Source of the DNA: Streptomyces sp. NRRL S-87
Lineage (GTDB): Bacteria > Actinomycetota > Actinomycetes > Streptomycetales > Streptomycetaceae
Assembly (NCBI RefSeq): GCF_000719335.1
Contig: NZ_JOGB01000011.1
Coordinates: 1-64,000, forward strand
Length of the DNA: 64,000 bases
Direction of reading: 5' to 3'
Shown: positions 25,378 to 39,600 of the stretch, piece by piece
Numbering within the stretch: position 1 is the stretch's first letter
Layout: every line of letters starts with the position of its first letter
Program-made: the position numbers and the translations under genes
The notes under the pieces: model-generated
The model's input: only the letters and a program-made list of their open reading frames with translations
Databases searched by the model: none
What the model was told of the DNA's origin: nothing

Positions 25378-25598
25378 CGGGACCCGTGCTCCGGTCGGGT
25401 CGGGTCGGCCCGGCGCCGGGGCCGGCCCGTGCCGTTCATCCCACGCGGTCGCCCCGGCGCGCAACACCGCGCGTCCGGACAGCGCTGGGCGGGTCTCGGC
25501 CGATCGGCCGGTTCCGCGGCGCGGCGGCCGCGCCGGCCCCGCTACAGATGGGGGCGACCGGTCGGACACCGGAGGAAACAGCACAGGAAGAAGCACAG

Positions 25599-25665
25599 GA
25601 AGAAACAGAGGAAGAAAACAGGGGTGCGGCGCCCGCACGCCTCCCCGCGCGGGCACCGCACCCCT
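25599..25665 (-). terminator. T-tailed intrinsic terminator of the amylase-pullulanase gene
   Basis: On the minus strand a 17-nt stem (arms 25649-25665 and 25620-25636, one mismatch) is followed by GTTTTCTTCCTCTGTTTCTT. Such a long T-rich tail is rare in a Streptomyces genome. The same stretch on the plus strand reads as GGAAGAA repeats. Confidence 0.75.
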
Positions 25666-25681
25666 CACCTTCCCGGGACCG

Positions 25682-31045
<5,364 letters not shown>

Positions 31046-31071
31046 GGGAGGGTCTCCTTGAGGTGGTGGTG

Positions 31072-31119
31072 AGGGCCGCCCGGCGGTGGCGGGGATTCTT
31101 ACGGGTGCCGGGCGGCCCT
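31072..31119 (-). terminator. Terminator or attenuator after the alpha-amylase gene
   Basis: A perfect 13-bp stem (31072-31084 and 31107-31119) with a 22-nt loop lies between the alpha-amylase stop and the pullulanase start. It may limit read-through. Confidence 0.6.
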
Positions 31120-31137
31120 GGCTCGGGGGGCGCGGGG

Positions 31138-32871
31138 TCAGTTGCGCCAGGTGTCGTTGAGCGTGACCTTGCCGTTCGCGGGGACGGTGGCGGTGCGGTT
31201 GGCGCCGCTCTCCCAGGTGACGTTGCCGGCGGCGTCCTTGCGGACGTACTTGTAGGCGAAGACGGTGCCGGCGGGGAGCGCGAGGTCGAGCTTCCACACG
31301 GGGTAGGCCGCGGGGTCGAGCTTGCGGGCGTTCGCCGGGTTCCAGCTGCCGAGGGCGCTCTGGTCGCCGCTCACGTAGATGTCCTGGCCCCAGCTGGTGG
31401 TGGCGTTGACCGCGAACGAGGCTCCCGTGTCCGCGGTGGGCGGCGGGGTGGTGCAGGTGCGGGCCCCGGCGTGCAGGGCGAGGGCGGTGTCGGCGCCGAG
31501 GGTGGCCGTGAACTGGCCGGACCCGTTGACGGTGACGGTCCGGCCGCTCTGCACGTCGCAGTAGTCGCCGGCGGGGAGGGCGGTCTGGAAGGTGCGGGTG
31601 AGGGCGGAGGCCTCGTGGTTGATGGCCACGTACGCCTTGTCGCCGCGACCGAACGCGATCTGGTTGCCGCCGTTGTCCCACCAGTTCACGACACCCTGAC
31701 CGTGGGCCGTGTTCCGGAAGGCGACCATGGAGGCGATCTCGCGCCAGGCGTGCTGGCACTTCCAGCCGTCGGTGTAGCAGGCGTTCACCGTGCCGCCGTT
31801 CGGCGGGCCGGCGTCCTTGTCGGTCCACTCGTAGCCGGAGTGGACGTCGGGGGAGCCGTAGGGCCAGGCCAGCATGAAGACGGACGCGAGGGTGTAGCGG
31901 GCGCCGTCCTTGTAGTTGAGGCTGTCGCCGCCGCGCTCGGTGTCGTGGTTGTCGACGAACACCCCGGCCTGCGCGCCGGGCATGTAGCCCCAGGCCTCGC
32001 CGAAGTTCTTCAGGTACGCGAGCTTCTCGGAGCCGAAGACGCGCTTGAGGTCGCGGGCGTAGCGGAACTCCTGGACGTCGCCGGTGCCGAGGTACTCGGT
32101 CGGCGAGACCGCCTCGCCGGCGCCGTAGATGGCCTCCTGCTTCCAGTAGGCGTTCGGGTTGGTGAGCCGGGACTTGATGTTGGCGAGGTCGGCGGCCGGC
32201 ATGTGCTTGGCCGCGTCGATGCGCAGGCCGTCGACGCCGAGGGAGAGCAGGTCGTTGAGGTAGCCGGCGATCCGGCCGCGGACGTACTCCTCGCCGGTGT
32301 CGAGGTCGGCGAGCTGGACGAGCTCGCAGTTCTGGACGTTGGCCTTGTCCTGGTAGTTGGAGATGCTGGCCCGGCAGTCGTCCATGTCGGCGCCCGAGTA
32401 CAGGCCCGGGTAGTTGTACTTCGAGTACGCCGAGCCGCCGGTGCCGACACCGGAGCCGTCCTGGCCGGCCATGTGGTTGATGACGGAGTCGGCGACGACC
32501 TTGACACCGGCCGCGTGGCAGGTGTCGACCATCGCCTTGAACGCGGTGCGGTCGCCGAGCCGGCCGGCGATCTTGTAGCTGACGGGCTGGTACGAGGTCC
32601 ACCACTGGGAGCCCTGGACGTGTTCCTGGGGCGGGGAGACCTGGACGTAGCCGTAGCCGGCGGGGCCGAGGCTGTCGGTGCACGCCTTGGCGACGTCGGC
32701 GAAGCGCCACTCGAAGAGGACGGCGGTGACGTCCTTGGCTCCGGGCGGGGTCGCGCCGGCCGGGGAAGCGGCCGGGCCCACGAGGGTGGTGGCCGCGGCC
32801 GCGGCGAGCGCGGCGGCGGCCGCCGTTCTCCTGACGCCCTTTCCGGTGGGGCGCCTCGGGGTGCGGTGCAT
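31138..32871 (-). CDS. aml: Secreted alpha-amylase with C-terminal starch-binding domain
   Basis: A signal peptide (basic [15 protein letters not shown] start, AGA cleavage region near residue 40) leads into a GH13 domain of the Streptomyces-amylase type. Catalytic positions are the Asp in LRIDAAKH (about 217), a Glu in the GAGEAVSP segment (about 251) and the Asp in FVDNHDTE (about 306). Residues about 475-577 form a family-20 starch-binding module ([17 protein letters not shown] ... [10 protein letters not shown] ... YKYVRKD). At 577 residues it matches known Streptomyces alpha-amylases. ATG 32871 has AGGAGG upstream. It is expressed from the operator-bearing promoter at 32909-32959, so control by maltose is expected. 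Confidence 0.95.
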   Translation of the reverse strand: MHRTPRRPTGKGVRRTAAAAALAAAAATTLVGPAASPAGATPPGAKDVTAVLFEWRFADVAKACTDSLGPAGYGYVQVSPPQEHVQGSQWWTSYQPVSYKIAGRLGDRTAFKAMVDTCHAAGVKVVADSVINHMAGQDGSGVGTGGSAYSKYNYPGLYSGADMDDCRASISNYQDKANVQNCELVQLADLDTGEEYVRGRIAGYLNDLLSLGVDGLRIDAAKHMPAADLANIKSRLTNPNAYWKQEAIYGAGEAVSPTEYLGTGDVQEFRYARDLKRVFGSEKLAYLKNFGEAWGYMPGAQAGVFVDNHDTERGGDSLNYKDGARYTLASVFMLAWPYGSPDVHSGYEWTDKDAGPPNGGTVNACYTDGWKCQHAWREIASMVAFRNTAHGQGVVNWWDNGGNQIAFGRGDKAYVAINHEASALTRTFQTALPAGDYCDVQSGRTVTVNGSGQFTATLGADTALALHAGARTCTTPPPTADTGASFAVNATTSWGQDIYVSGDQSALGSWNPANARKLDPAAYPVWKLDLALPAGTVFAYKYVRKDAAGNVTWESGANRTATVPANGKVTLNDTWRN

Positions 32872-32908
32872 GGGGGTCCTCCTGGCGGGAGAGGCGGGGA
32901 TTGCCTGG

Positions 32909-32937
32909 ACCGTAGGGGGGCCTCGGGATCATTGCAA
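32909..32937 (-). promoter_or_regulatory. Promoter of the alpha-amylase gene
   Basis: On the minus strand, TTGCAA (32932-32937) is the -35 box, followed by a 17-nt spacer and TACGGT (32909-32914) as the -10 box. The -35 box is also the first operator half-site. Confidence 0.65.
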
Positions 32938-32959
32938 GAGTTTGCGCAAGAGATTGCAG
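32932..32959 (-). promoter_or_regulatory. MalR-type operator of the alpha-amylase gene
   Basis: Three TTGC-type units (TTGCAAG at 32932, TTTGCGCAAG at 32941-32950, TTGCAG at 32954) lie in a row at 10-12 nt spacing, with a TTGCGCAA palindrome in the middle. The amylase genes of Streptomyces are known to carry direct TTGCAA-like repeats controlled by a LacI-type repressor. The overlap with the -35 box would explain repression. Confidence 0.7.
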
Positions 32960-33117
32960 AAAAGTTTCGCGCAGATGTCCCGGCGGGGCGGGAGGCGCAT
33001 GGAGAACCCCGCCGCGGCCGGGGCGGCAGGCTCCGGCCGGGCGGGGTGGCGTGGGGACCCCGTGCAGTGTGGCGCCGAGGGGACCCGCGCACCCCGGGCC
33101 GGCGGTCCGTATACGGG

Positions 33118-34227
33118 TCAGGCGCCGGACGGCACCACCGGCGCCGGGGCGGTGGAGCCGCGGACCACCAGTTCCGGCTGGAAGACGAACTCCGTGTGCG
33201 CGACCGGGTTGCCGCCCACCGCCTCCAGGAGCGCGCCGACCGCCGCGGTCGCCATGGCGCGGACCGGCTGGCGGACGGTGGTCAGCGGCGGGTCGGTGAA
33301 GGGGATCAGCGGCGAGTCGTCGAAGCCGATGACCGAGACGTCCTCGGGGACGCGCAGCCCCCGCTGCCGCGCGGCCCGGATGGCGCCCAGCGCCATCGGG
33401 TCGCTGCCGCACACGATGCCCGTGCAGCCGCGGTCCAGCAGCGCCTGGGCGGCCGCGGCGCCGCCCTCCACCGTGAACAGCGTGCGCTGGATGTACGGTT
33501 CGGCGTCCTCGACCCCGAGCACGTCCGACAGCGCCGCCGCGAAGCCCTCCGCCTTGCGGCGCGAGGGCACGTACCGGGTCGGTCCGACGGCCAGGCCCAC
33601 CCGGCGGTGGCCCAGCTCGGCGAGGTGGCGCACCGCCATCGTCGCGGCCGCCCGGTCGTCCGGTGACACGAACGGCGCGTTGATGTCCTCGTTGTAGCCG
33701 TTGATGAGGACGAACGGCACGCCGCGCGCCGCCAGCCCCTGGTAGCGGGCGGGGTCGGCCGAGGCGTCGGCGTGGAGGCCGGACAGGAAGACGATGCCGG
33801 TGACGCCGCGTGCCTCCAGCTGCTCGACCAGCTCGTCCTCGGTGGCTCCGCCCGGGGTCTGCGTGCACAGCACCGGGGTGTACCCGTGCCCGGCCAGGGC
33901 CTGCTCGATGACCTGCGCGAAGGCCGGGAAGATGGGATTGGTCAGCTCCGGGATGAGCAGTCCGACCAGGCCGTTGCTCTTGCGCCGCAGCCGCTGCGGA
34001 CGCTCGTAGCCGAGGACGTCGAGGGCGGCCAGCACCTTGTGCCGGGTGCCGGCCGCGACGCCCGCGCGGCCGTTGAGCACGCGACTGACGGTGGCCTCGC
34101 TGACGCCCGCCTGGGCGGCGATGTCGGCGAGGCGCAGGGTGCCGGCGGGGCCGGCCGGGCCGCCGTCAGGAGCGGCTCCGGCCGGCCCGCCGAACGCATC
34201 GGCGTCCCGGGGGACGGGAACGGTCAA
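33118..34227 (-). CDS. LacI-family regulator, MalR paralog
   Basis: The start is TTG 34227, which overlaps the aglA stop codon (TTGA), so translation is coupled to aglA. The HTH reads LADIAAQAGVSEATVSRVLNG (about residues 30-50) and is almost the same as in MalR (39601). The effector and dimer domains follow the usual LacI/GalR order, ending VVRGST. I estimate the two proteins share well over half of their residues. With 369 residues it has an extended Pro/Gly-rich N-terminus. As the last gene of the aglA transcript it probably regulates starch or maltose genes too. Confidence 0.88.
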   Translation of the reverse strand: MTVPVPRDADAFGGPAGAAPDGGPAGPAGTLRLADIAAQAGVSEATVSRVLNGRAGVAAGTRHKVLAALDVLGYERPQRLRRKSNGLVGLLIPELTNPIFPAFAQVIEQALAGHGYTPVLCTQTPGGATEDELVEQLEARGVTGIVFLSGLHADASADPARYQGLAARGVPFVLINGYNEDINAPFVSPDDRAAATMAVRHLAELGHRRVGLAVGPTRYVPSRRKAEGFAAALSDVLGVEDAEPYIQRTLFTVEGGAAAAQALLDRGCTGIVCGSDPMALGAIRAARQRGLRVPEDVSVIGFDDSPLIPFTDPPLTTVRQPVRAMATAAVGALLEAVGGNPVAHTEFVFQPELVVRGSTAPAPVVPSGA

Positions 34228-35873
34228 AGCTGCCACCAGACCGCGCTGTCGGCCGGCAGCTCGCCGGCCCCGGCGAGCGGGCCGCTGGCCAGCAGCGGGG
34301 TGCCCGCGACCGGGTACGGCACGGCCTCGCCCGTGGTGTTGACCGTGCACACCAGCGAGCCGCGGCGCAGGGCCAGGACGCCCTCGGGCGCCTCCAGCCA
34401 CTCGACCTCTTCGCCGGCGCCCAGGTCGGCGTGGGAGCGGCGCAGCTTCAGCGCGGCCCGGTACAGCTCCAGGGTGGACTCGGGGTCGCCGCTCTGGGCC
34501 TCGACGCTGAGCCCGGCCCAGGAGTCGGGCTGCGGCAGCCAGCTCGGGCCGCCGGCGACCGGGCCGAAGCCGTACGGGGCCTCGGTGCCGGACCACGGGA
34601 TCGGCACCCGGCAGCCGTCGCGGAAGCCGTCCTGGCCGGCGGCGCGGAAGAACGACGGGTCCTGGCGCACCTCGTCCGGCAGGTCGGTGACGTCGGGCAG
34701 GCCGAGCTCCTCGCCCTGGTAGACGTACGCGGAACCGGGCAGCGACAGCATCAGCAGGGTGGCCGCGCGCGCCCGCCGCAGGCCGAGCTCGCGGTCGCCC
34801 TGCTCGCGCAGCTGGGTGCCGAGGCCGGCGGGGTTGGCGAAGCGGGTGGCGTGCCGGGTGACGTCGTGGTTGGACAGCACCCAGGTGGTGGGGGCGCCGA
34901 CCGGGCGCATCGCGGCCAGCGAGCCGTCGATGACCTCGCGCAGCGCGGCGGCGTCCCAGTCGGTGGTGAGGTACTGGAAGTTGAACGCCTGGTGCATCTC
35001 GTCGGGGCGGACGTACCGGGCGGTGCGCTCGACGGTGGGGGTCCAGGCCTCGGCGACCAGGACGCGGTCGCCCTCGTACTCGTCGAGGATCCGGCGCCAG
35101 GAGCGGTAGATCTCGTGGACGCCGTCCTGGTCGAAGAACGGCATGACGTCGTTGCCGAGCAGCTTGAGCTGGTCCTTGCCGCCGATGTCGGGCAGGCCGG
35201 GGGCCTTGACGAGGCCGTGGGCGACGTCGACGCGGAAGCCGTCGGCGCCCAGGTCCAGCCAGAAGCGCAGGATGGAGCGGAACTCGTCCTGGACGGCCGG
35301 GTGCTCCCAGTTGAAGTCGGGCTGCTCGGGCGCGAAGAGGTGCAGGTACCACTCGCCGTCCGCGGTGCGGGTCCAGGCGGGGCCGCCGAAGATGGACTCC
35401 CAGTCGTTGGGCGGCAGTTCGCCGTTCTCGCCCTTGCCGGGGCGGAAGTGGAAGCGCTCGCGCAGGCGGGAGCCGGGGCCCTCGCGCAGCGCCTGCTTGA
35501 ACCACTCGTGCTGGTCGGAGCAGTGGTTGGGCACGAGGTCGACGATGATGCGCAGGCCCAGGGCGTGGGCCTCGCGGATCAGCGCGTCGGCGTCGTGCAG
35601 GGTGCCGAACATCGGGTCGATGGCCCGGTAGTCGGCGACGTCGTAGCCCGCGTCGGCCTGCGGGGAGGCGTAGAACGGGCTGAGCCAGACGGCGTCGACC
35701 CCGAGTTCCTTGAGGTAGGGGAGCCTGGTGCGCACGCCCTCGAGGTCGCCCATGCCGTCGCCGTTGCTGTCGGCGAAGCTGCGCGGGTAGACCTGGTAGA
35801 TCACCGCGTCTCTCCACCATCCCGTGTGCGTGCCGGTGGTCGGTGCGGCGGGGGCAGCGAGGTGCTGGGTCAT
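34224..35873 (-). CDS. aglA: Alpha-glucosidase AglA
   Basis: This 549-residue GH13 enzyme cuts maltose or maltodextrins to glucose in the cytoplasm; no signal peptide is seen. The catalytic Asp lies in DGFRVDVAHG (about 211-220), the Glu in VAEAW (about 272) and the transition-state Asp in SNHDVTR (about 335). The oligo-alpha-glucosidase type start WWRDAVIYQVYPRSF is intact. ATG 35873 follows AGGGATGAC. It is downstream of malG by 128 nt, with a hairpin between, and overlaps the LacI gene. The setting agrees with the known S. coelicolor maltose locus. Confidence 0.93.
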   Translation of the reverse strand: MTQHLAAPAAPTTGTHTGWWRDAVIYQVYPRSFADSNGDGMGDLEGVRTRLPYLKELGVDAVWLSPFYASPQADAGYDVADYRAIDPMFGTLHDADALIREAHALGLRIIVDLVPNHCSDQHEWFKQALREGPGSRLRERFHFRPGKGENGELPPNDWESIFGGPAWTRTADGEWYLHLFAPEQPDFNWEHPAVQDEFRSILRFWLDLGADGFRVDVAHGLVKAPGLPDIGGKDQLKLLGNDVMPFFDQDGVHEIYRSWRRILDEYEGDRVLVAEAWTPTVERTARYVRPDEMHQAFNFQYLTTDWDAAALREVIDGSLAAMRPVGAPTTWVLSNHDVTRHATRFANPAGLGTQLREQGDRELGLRRARAATLLMLSLPGSAYVYQGEELGLPDVTDLPDEVRQDPSFFRAAGQDGFRDGCRVPIPWSGTEAPYGFGPVAGGPSWLPQPDSWAGLSVEAQSGDPESTLELYRAALKLRRSHADLGAGEEVEWLEAPEGVLALRRGSLVCTVNTTGEAVPYPVAGTPLLASGPLAGAGELPADSAVWWQL

Positions 35874-35965
35874 GTCATCCCTGAGGTTTCGGGGTGGGGC
35901 GGCGCCGCCGTGGTCGGCGGCGGCGCGGCGCTGGAACAGGTGCGTGGGTCGAGGGGCGGCCGACG

Positions 35966-35994
35966 GGCCCGGGCCCTGTGCGGGGGCCCGGGCC
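35966..35994 (-). terminator. Hairpin between malG and aglA
   Basis: An 11-bp perfect stem (GGCCCGGGCCC / GGGCCCGGGCC, 7-nt loop) lies just past the malG stop. It could separate malEFG from aglA or lower aglA expression. No T-tract is present. Confidence 0.55.
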
Positions 35995-36001
35995 TTCGGG
36001 G

Positions 36002-36913
36002 TCAGCCCTTGGTGGCGCCGGCGGTCATGCCGGCGACCAGGTGCCGCTGGGCGAAGACGAAGAAGATCGCCGCGGGGACCGCGATGAGGACCGAGGCCGC
36101 GGTCATCGGGCCCCAGTTGGCCGTGTACTGGGTGACGAAGGTCTGCAGGCCGCCGGCGAGGGTCAGGTTCTCGTCGCCGACCATGAACGCGGAGGCGTAC
36201 GCGACCTCGCCCCAGGCGGTGATGAAGGAGTAGAAGGCGGTGACCGCCAGGCCCGGCTTGGCCAGCGGCAGGATGAGCCGCCAGAAGGTGCCGAACGGGT
36301 TCAGGCCGTCGACCCGGCCGGACTCGTCGATCTCCACGGGGATGGTGTCGAAGAAGCCCTTCATCATCCAGGCGCAGAACGGCACCGCGATGGTGAGGTA
36401 CGTGATGATCAGGCCGACGGGCTGGTTCAGCAGGCCCATGTCGCCCATCAGGTTGTAGAGCGGCACGATCAGGATGGCCATCGGGAACATCTGCGTGATG
36501 AGCAGGGTCCACATCAGCGGCCGCATGCCGGGGAACTTGAAGCGGCTGACGGCGTAGCCCGTGGTGGCCGCGATGAGGACGCCGAGCACGGTGGTGACGG
36601 CGGCGATCAGCGCGGAGTTCCCGAACCAGGTGAAGAAGGAGGTCTCGTCCACCAGGTAGCGGTAGTTGTCGAGCGTGGGCTCCTTGAAGAAGTCCGTGGT
36701 GATGGCGTACTTCGCCGGCTTGAGGGAGGTCAGGAGGACCCACAGGACCGGGAAGACGGCGATCATCGCGGCCACCGCGAGGGTGGCGTGCAGGCCGAAG
36801 GAGGCCAGCGGGGAGCGCTCGCCGCGCCGGCGGACCGGCTTGGCCGCCTTGGTGGACGCCGCGCCCGCGGGGGCGGCGGCGGTGTCGGCGGTGGGGGCGT
36901 TCGTCGTGGCCAT
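36002..36913 (-). CDS. malG: Maltose ABC transporter permease MalG
   Basis: This is the second membrane subunit of the maltose importer. Its 303 residues give about six helices and the EAA loop IPVEIDESGRVDGLNPFGTFWRLILPLAKPG, read here as EIDESGRVDG near 205-214 followed by the usual R..LPL. An Ala/Lys-rich N-terminus precedes the first helix. ATG 36913 lies 2 nt past the malF stop, so the genes are coupled. No ATP-binding subunit is encoded in this window. In Streptomyces a shared MsiK ATPase serves several sugar importers, and that probably holds here. Confidence 0.95.
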   Translation of the reverse strand: MATTNAPTADTAAAPAGAASTKAAKPVRRRGERSPLASFGLHATLAVAAMIAVFPVLWVLLTSLKPAKYAITTDFFKEPTLDNYRYLVDETSFFTWFGNSALIAAVTTVLGVLIAATTGYAVSRFKFPGMRPLMWTLLITQMFPMAILIVPLYNLMGDMGLLNQPVGLIITYLTIAVPFCAWMMKGFFDTIPVEIDESGRVDGLNPFGTFWRLILPLAKPGLAVTAFYSFITAWGEVAYASAFMVGDENLTLAGGLQTFVTQYTANWGPMTAASVLIAVPAAIFFVFAQRHLVAGMTAGATKG

Positions 36914-36915
36914 GG

Positions 36916-37926
36916 TCACCACACCTCTCCCTGCTTGCGCAGCGAACGCCGGTAGACCAGCGCGAAGATCATGAGCAGCGCGAGGATCAGCACGCCCCAG
37001 GTCGCCGAGCCGGCGAAGTCGCGCGGCGTGGAGATGAAGGCCTGGCGGAAGGCCTGGGTCACCAGGATCTCCGTCGAGTCGCCGGGCCCGCCCCGGGTGA
37101 GCAGGTAGATCACCGGGAACATGTTGAAGGTCCAGATGGTGGAGAGCAGGACCACCGTCATGCTGACGGTGCGCAGTCCGGGCATCGTGATGTGCCGGAA
37201 GCGCTGCCAGGGGCCGGCGCCGTCCATCTCGGCGGCCTCGTACAGCTCGCCGGGGATGGACTGCAGGCCGCCGAGCAGGGCCACCATCATGAAGGGGACG
37301 CCCAGCCAGACGTTGACGGCGATGACCGAGACCTTGGCCCAGGTGGGGTCGTCGAGCCACGGGATCGCCGATATGCCGCCGCCGTCGAGGAGCTTGTTGA
37401 GGATGCCGTTGTCGCGGTTGAAGAGGAACCGCCAGGCGAAGACGGACACGAAGCCGGGCACGGCCCACGGCAGGATGAGCGCCATCCGGTAGAAGCCGCG
37501 GCCCCGGAAGGTCCGGTTGAGCATGTTGGCGAGGGTCAGGCCGAGCGCGAAGGTGATGGACACGCAGGCCACGGTCCACACCACGGTCCACACCAGGCGC
37601 TGCAGGAAGACCGGGTCGCCCAGCACCGCCGCGTAGTTGTCGAGGCCGACGAACTCGTAGGTGGCGTCGATGTGGTTGACGCCGATGGTGCGGGCGACGT
37701 TGCGCTCGTTGGCGTCGGTCAGCGACAGGTAGATGCCGCGGACCAGCGGCCAACCGATGATCACGCCGAGCACGATGACGACCGGGGCCACCATGGCCCA
37801 GGCGTACCAGTGCGTCGACAGGGCCCTGCGGATGCCTCCGGGGCGCTGGTCAGTCCTGCGGCTCCGGCCGCGGGCGATGTCATCGCCCGCGGCCTTCGCC
37901 ACCGACTGGCTGGTGTGCACAGCCAT
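36916..37926 (-). CDS. malF: Maltose ABC transporter permease MalF
   Basis: The 336-residue permease has six helices (about 40-60, 105-130, 140-160, 190-215, 235-255 and 300-325) and the EAA motif ELYEAAEMDGAGPWQRFRHITMP (about 236-258), which contacts the ATPase. It is shorter than the E. coli MalF, as in Gram-positives. ATG 37926 is 51 nt downstream of malE on the same strand. It forms the channel with MalG for maltose bound by MalE. Confidence 0.95.
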   Translation of the reverse strand: MAVHTSQSVAKAAGDDIARGRSRRTDQRPGGIRRALSTHWYAWAMVAPVVIVLGVIIGWPLVRGIYLSLTDANERNVARTIGVNHIDATYEFVGLDNYAAVLGDPVFLQRLVWTVVWTVACVSITFALGLTLANMLNRTFRGRGFYRMALILPWAVPGFVSVFAWRFLFNRDNGILNKLLDGGGISAIPWLDDPTWAKVSVIAVNVWLGVPFMMVALLGGLQSIPGELYEAAEMDGAGPWQRFRHITMPGLRTVSMTVVLLSTIWTFNMFPVIYLLTRGGPGDSTEILVTQAFRQAFISTPRDFAGSATWGVLILALLMIFALVYRRSLRKQGEVW

Positions 37927-37977
37927 CTCAGTCGGCCTGCCTTCCTCTACCGTCTTCCGTCTACGGCCGGTCGGCCG

Positions 37978-39252
37978 TTACTTCCAGCCCTTGAGGATCT
38001 TGCGGAACTCGGCGCCGGCCGCCTTGGCCGCGTCCTCGGGGCTCGCCGCACCGGTCACGGCCTTGGTGTACTGCACCTGGAGCGGGGCGAACAGGCTGCC
38101 GTTCTCCGGGATCCAGGCGCGCTCGACGGCCTTGTCGACGGCGGGCTTGAAGAACTGGACCATCGTGTTGCCCTTGACGTCCGCGGCCTCGTAGGCGGCG
38201 GTGCGGGTGGGCAGCAGGCTGAGGTCCTTGGTCGTCTGCACCTGGACCTCCTGGGAGGTCATGTAGTCGACGAAGGCGTGCGCGGCGTCGCGGTTCTTGG
38301 AGCCGGCGTAGACGGCCAGGTCGTGGCCGCCCTGCGGGGCGCCCTGGCCGGCGGAGCCGGCCGGGACCGCGGCGATGCCGAGGTTGCCCTTGTCCTTGAA
38401 CTGGTCACCGGCGTAGGCGTCGGCGACGGCCCAGGGGCCGTTGACCATCATGGCGACCTTGCCCGACTTGAAGGCGGTCTCCATGTTGTTCCAGCCGTCG
38501 GTGGCGTTGGTGATCGCGGCACCGGAGGTGACCAGGTCGCGGGCGGCCTTGAAGGCCTTCACGCCGGCCGGGCCGTCGACCGTGACGGTCTTGTTCTTCG
38601 CGTCGACCAGGTCGCCGCCCTCGCCGTAGATGAGGGGCAGGAACCAGTAGGAGTCGTCGCCGCGCAGGTACAGGCCGGTCTTGCCGGTCTTGGACTTGAT
38701 CGTGGCGGCGGCCTTCTTCAGCTCCTCGAGGGACTTCGGCACCTCGACGCCGGCGTCCTTGAGGATCTTCTTGTTGTAGAAGAGGCCCATCGTGTCGATG
38801 ACCTGCGGGACCGCGTACGTGGTGCCCTCGAACTTGCCGGAGGCGGCGGCCTGGGCGAGGAACTCGCCGTCGACCTTCTTGGCGGTGTCGGCGGGGACCT
38901 TGTCCAGGTAGCCGAGCGAGGCGAAGTCGGCGACCCAGCCGACGTCGGCGCGGATGACGTCAGGGGCGTCGGAGCCGCTGCTGAAGGAGTTCTTGATCTT
39001 GTTCTGGGCCTCGCCGTACGGCACGTTGACGTACTTGACGGTGACCTTGGGGTGCTTGGCGGTGAAGCCCTCGGCCAGCTTCTGGAAGACGGCCTTCTCC
39101 GTGTCGCCGGAGGTGTCCCACCAGGTGACCGTGCCGGAGAGCTCGCCGCCCGCCTTCTTGTCGCCGCTGTCGTCGCCGTTGTCGCCGCCGCAAGCCGTTG
39201 CCGCGAGCGCCAGGGCCGCGACCAGCGCGGTGGCCGCTATGCCACGCCGCAT
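37978..39252 (-). CDS. malE: Maltose-binding lipoprotein MalE
   Basis: The 424-residue protein begins at ATG 39252 after AAGGAG and has a lipoprotein signal with the lipobox LAATAC (Cys about 21). It is thus anchored on the outer face of the membrane. The rest is a family-1 solute-binding fold (TVTWWDTSGDTEKAVFQKLAEGF, then GGDLVDAKNK and ATNATDGW-type segments). It captures maltose or maltodextrin for MalF-MalG. Its promoter region carries a MalR-type operator at 39338-39358. Confidence 0.95.
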   Translation of the reverse strand: MRRGIAATALVAALALAATACGGDNGDDSGDKKAGGELSGTVTWWDTSGDTEKAVFQKLAEGFTAKHPKVTVKYVNVPYGEAQNKIKNSFSSGSDAPDVIRADVGWVADFASLGYLDKVPADTAKKVDGEFLAQAAASGKFEGTTYAVPQVIDTMGLFYNKKILKDAGVEVPKSLEELKKAAATIKSKTGKTGLYLRGDDSYWFLPLIYGEGGDLVDAKNKTVTVDGPAGVKAFKAARDLVTSGAAITNATDGWNNMETAFKSGKVAMMVNGPWAVADAYAGDQFKDKGNLGIAAVPAGSAGQGAPQGGHDLAVYAGSKNRDAAHAFVDYMTSQEVQVQTTKDLSLLPTRTAAYEAADVKGNTMVQFFKPAVDKAVERAWIPENGSLFAPLQVQYTKAVTGAASPEDAAKAAGAEFRKILKGWK

Positions 39253-39337
39253 GTGAACTCCTTCAGTGATGCCCGTCCGCCTCGTCGCGGTCCCGAGTTG
39301 CAGGGAACGTAACAAGGCCGAAAGCCTTCGGAAAGAC

Positions 39338-39358
39338 CTTGCGGCAAATTTCTGCAAG
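39338..39358. promoter_or_regulatory. MalR operator for malE
   Basis: CTTGCGGCAAATTTCTGCAAG, 21 nt, is a near-symmetrical pair of CTTGC...GCAAG half-sites. It lies about 90 nt upstream of the malE start, at the place where MalR is known to bind in S. coelicolor. Confidence 0.7.
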
Positions 39359-39488
39359 GAGCGGGGATCGTTACATCCACGTGTCCGGAAGGTTGCCGCG
39401 CCTTGCTGTCGGTTTCGGCCAGCCGGCCCCGTAACCCCGGCCCCGGTGCGGATGTTGTCCCGATATGACCTTTACGTACGGCTCGAAG

Positions 39489-39509
39489 CCTGCAAGGACT
39501 TCCTGCAAG
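39489..39509. promoter_or_regulatory. CCTGCAAG direct pair near malR
   Basis: Two exact copies of CCTGCAAG begin at 39489 and 39502 (13 nt apart), about 100 nt before malR. They resemble half of the malE operator and could be an autoregulatory site. Confidence 0.5.
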
Positions 39510-39600
39510 CCGTCAGCACGGCCCGCACCCCCGTCGGCCGCCCCCGCGGTGCCCCCGATTCGGTGGGAAATCTGACATGCGACCGGTACAGTCCACTCCC

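Larger units (their letters stand above)
39253..39600. other. malE-malR divergent regulatory region
   Basis: The 348-bp region between divergent malE and malR holds no gene. It contains an inverted pair at 39338-39358, two direct CCTGCAAG copies at 39489-39509, and a CCGAAAGCCTTCGG palindrome at 39319-39332. It is less GC-rich than its surroundings around 39300-39370. Confidence 0.75.

Noticed and set aside
31046..33868. Extension of the pullulanase frame far upstream (2728 residues)
   Set aside because: It runs through the alpha-amylase gene in another frame. The signal peptide and AAGGAG mark the true start at 31045.
34431..36233. 600-residue plus-strand frame opposite aglA
   Set aside because: It is a shadow of the GH13 gene; all catalytic motifs are on the minus strand.
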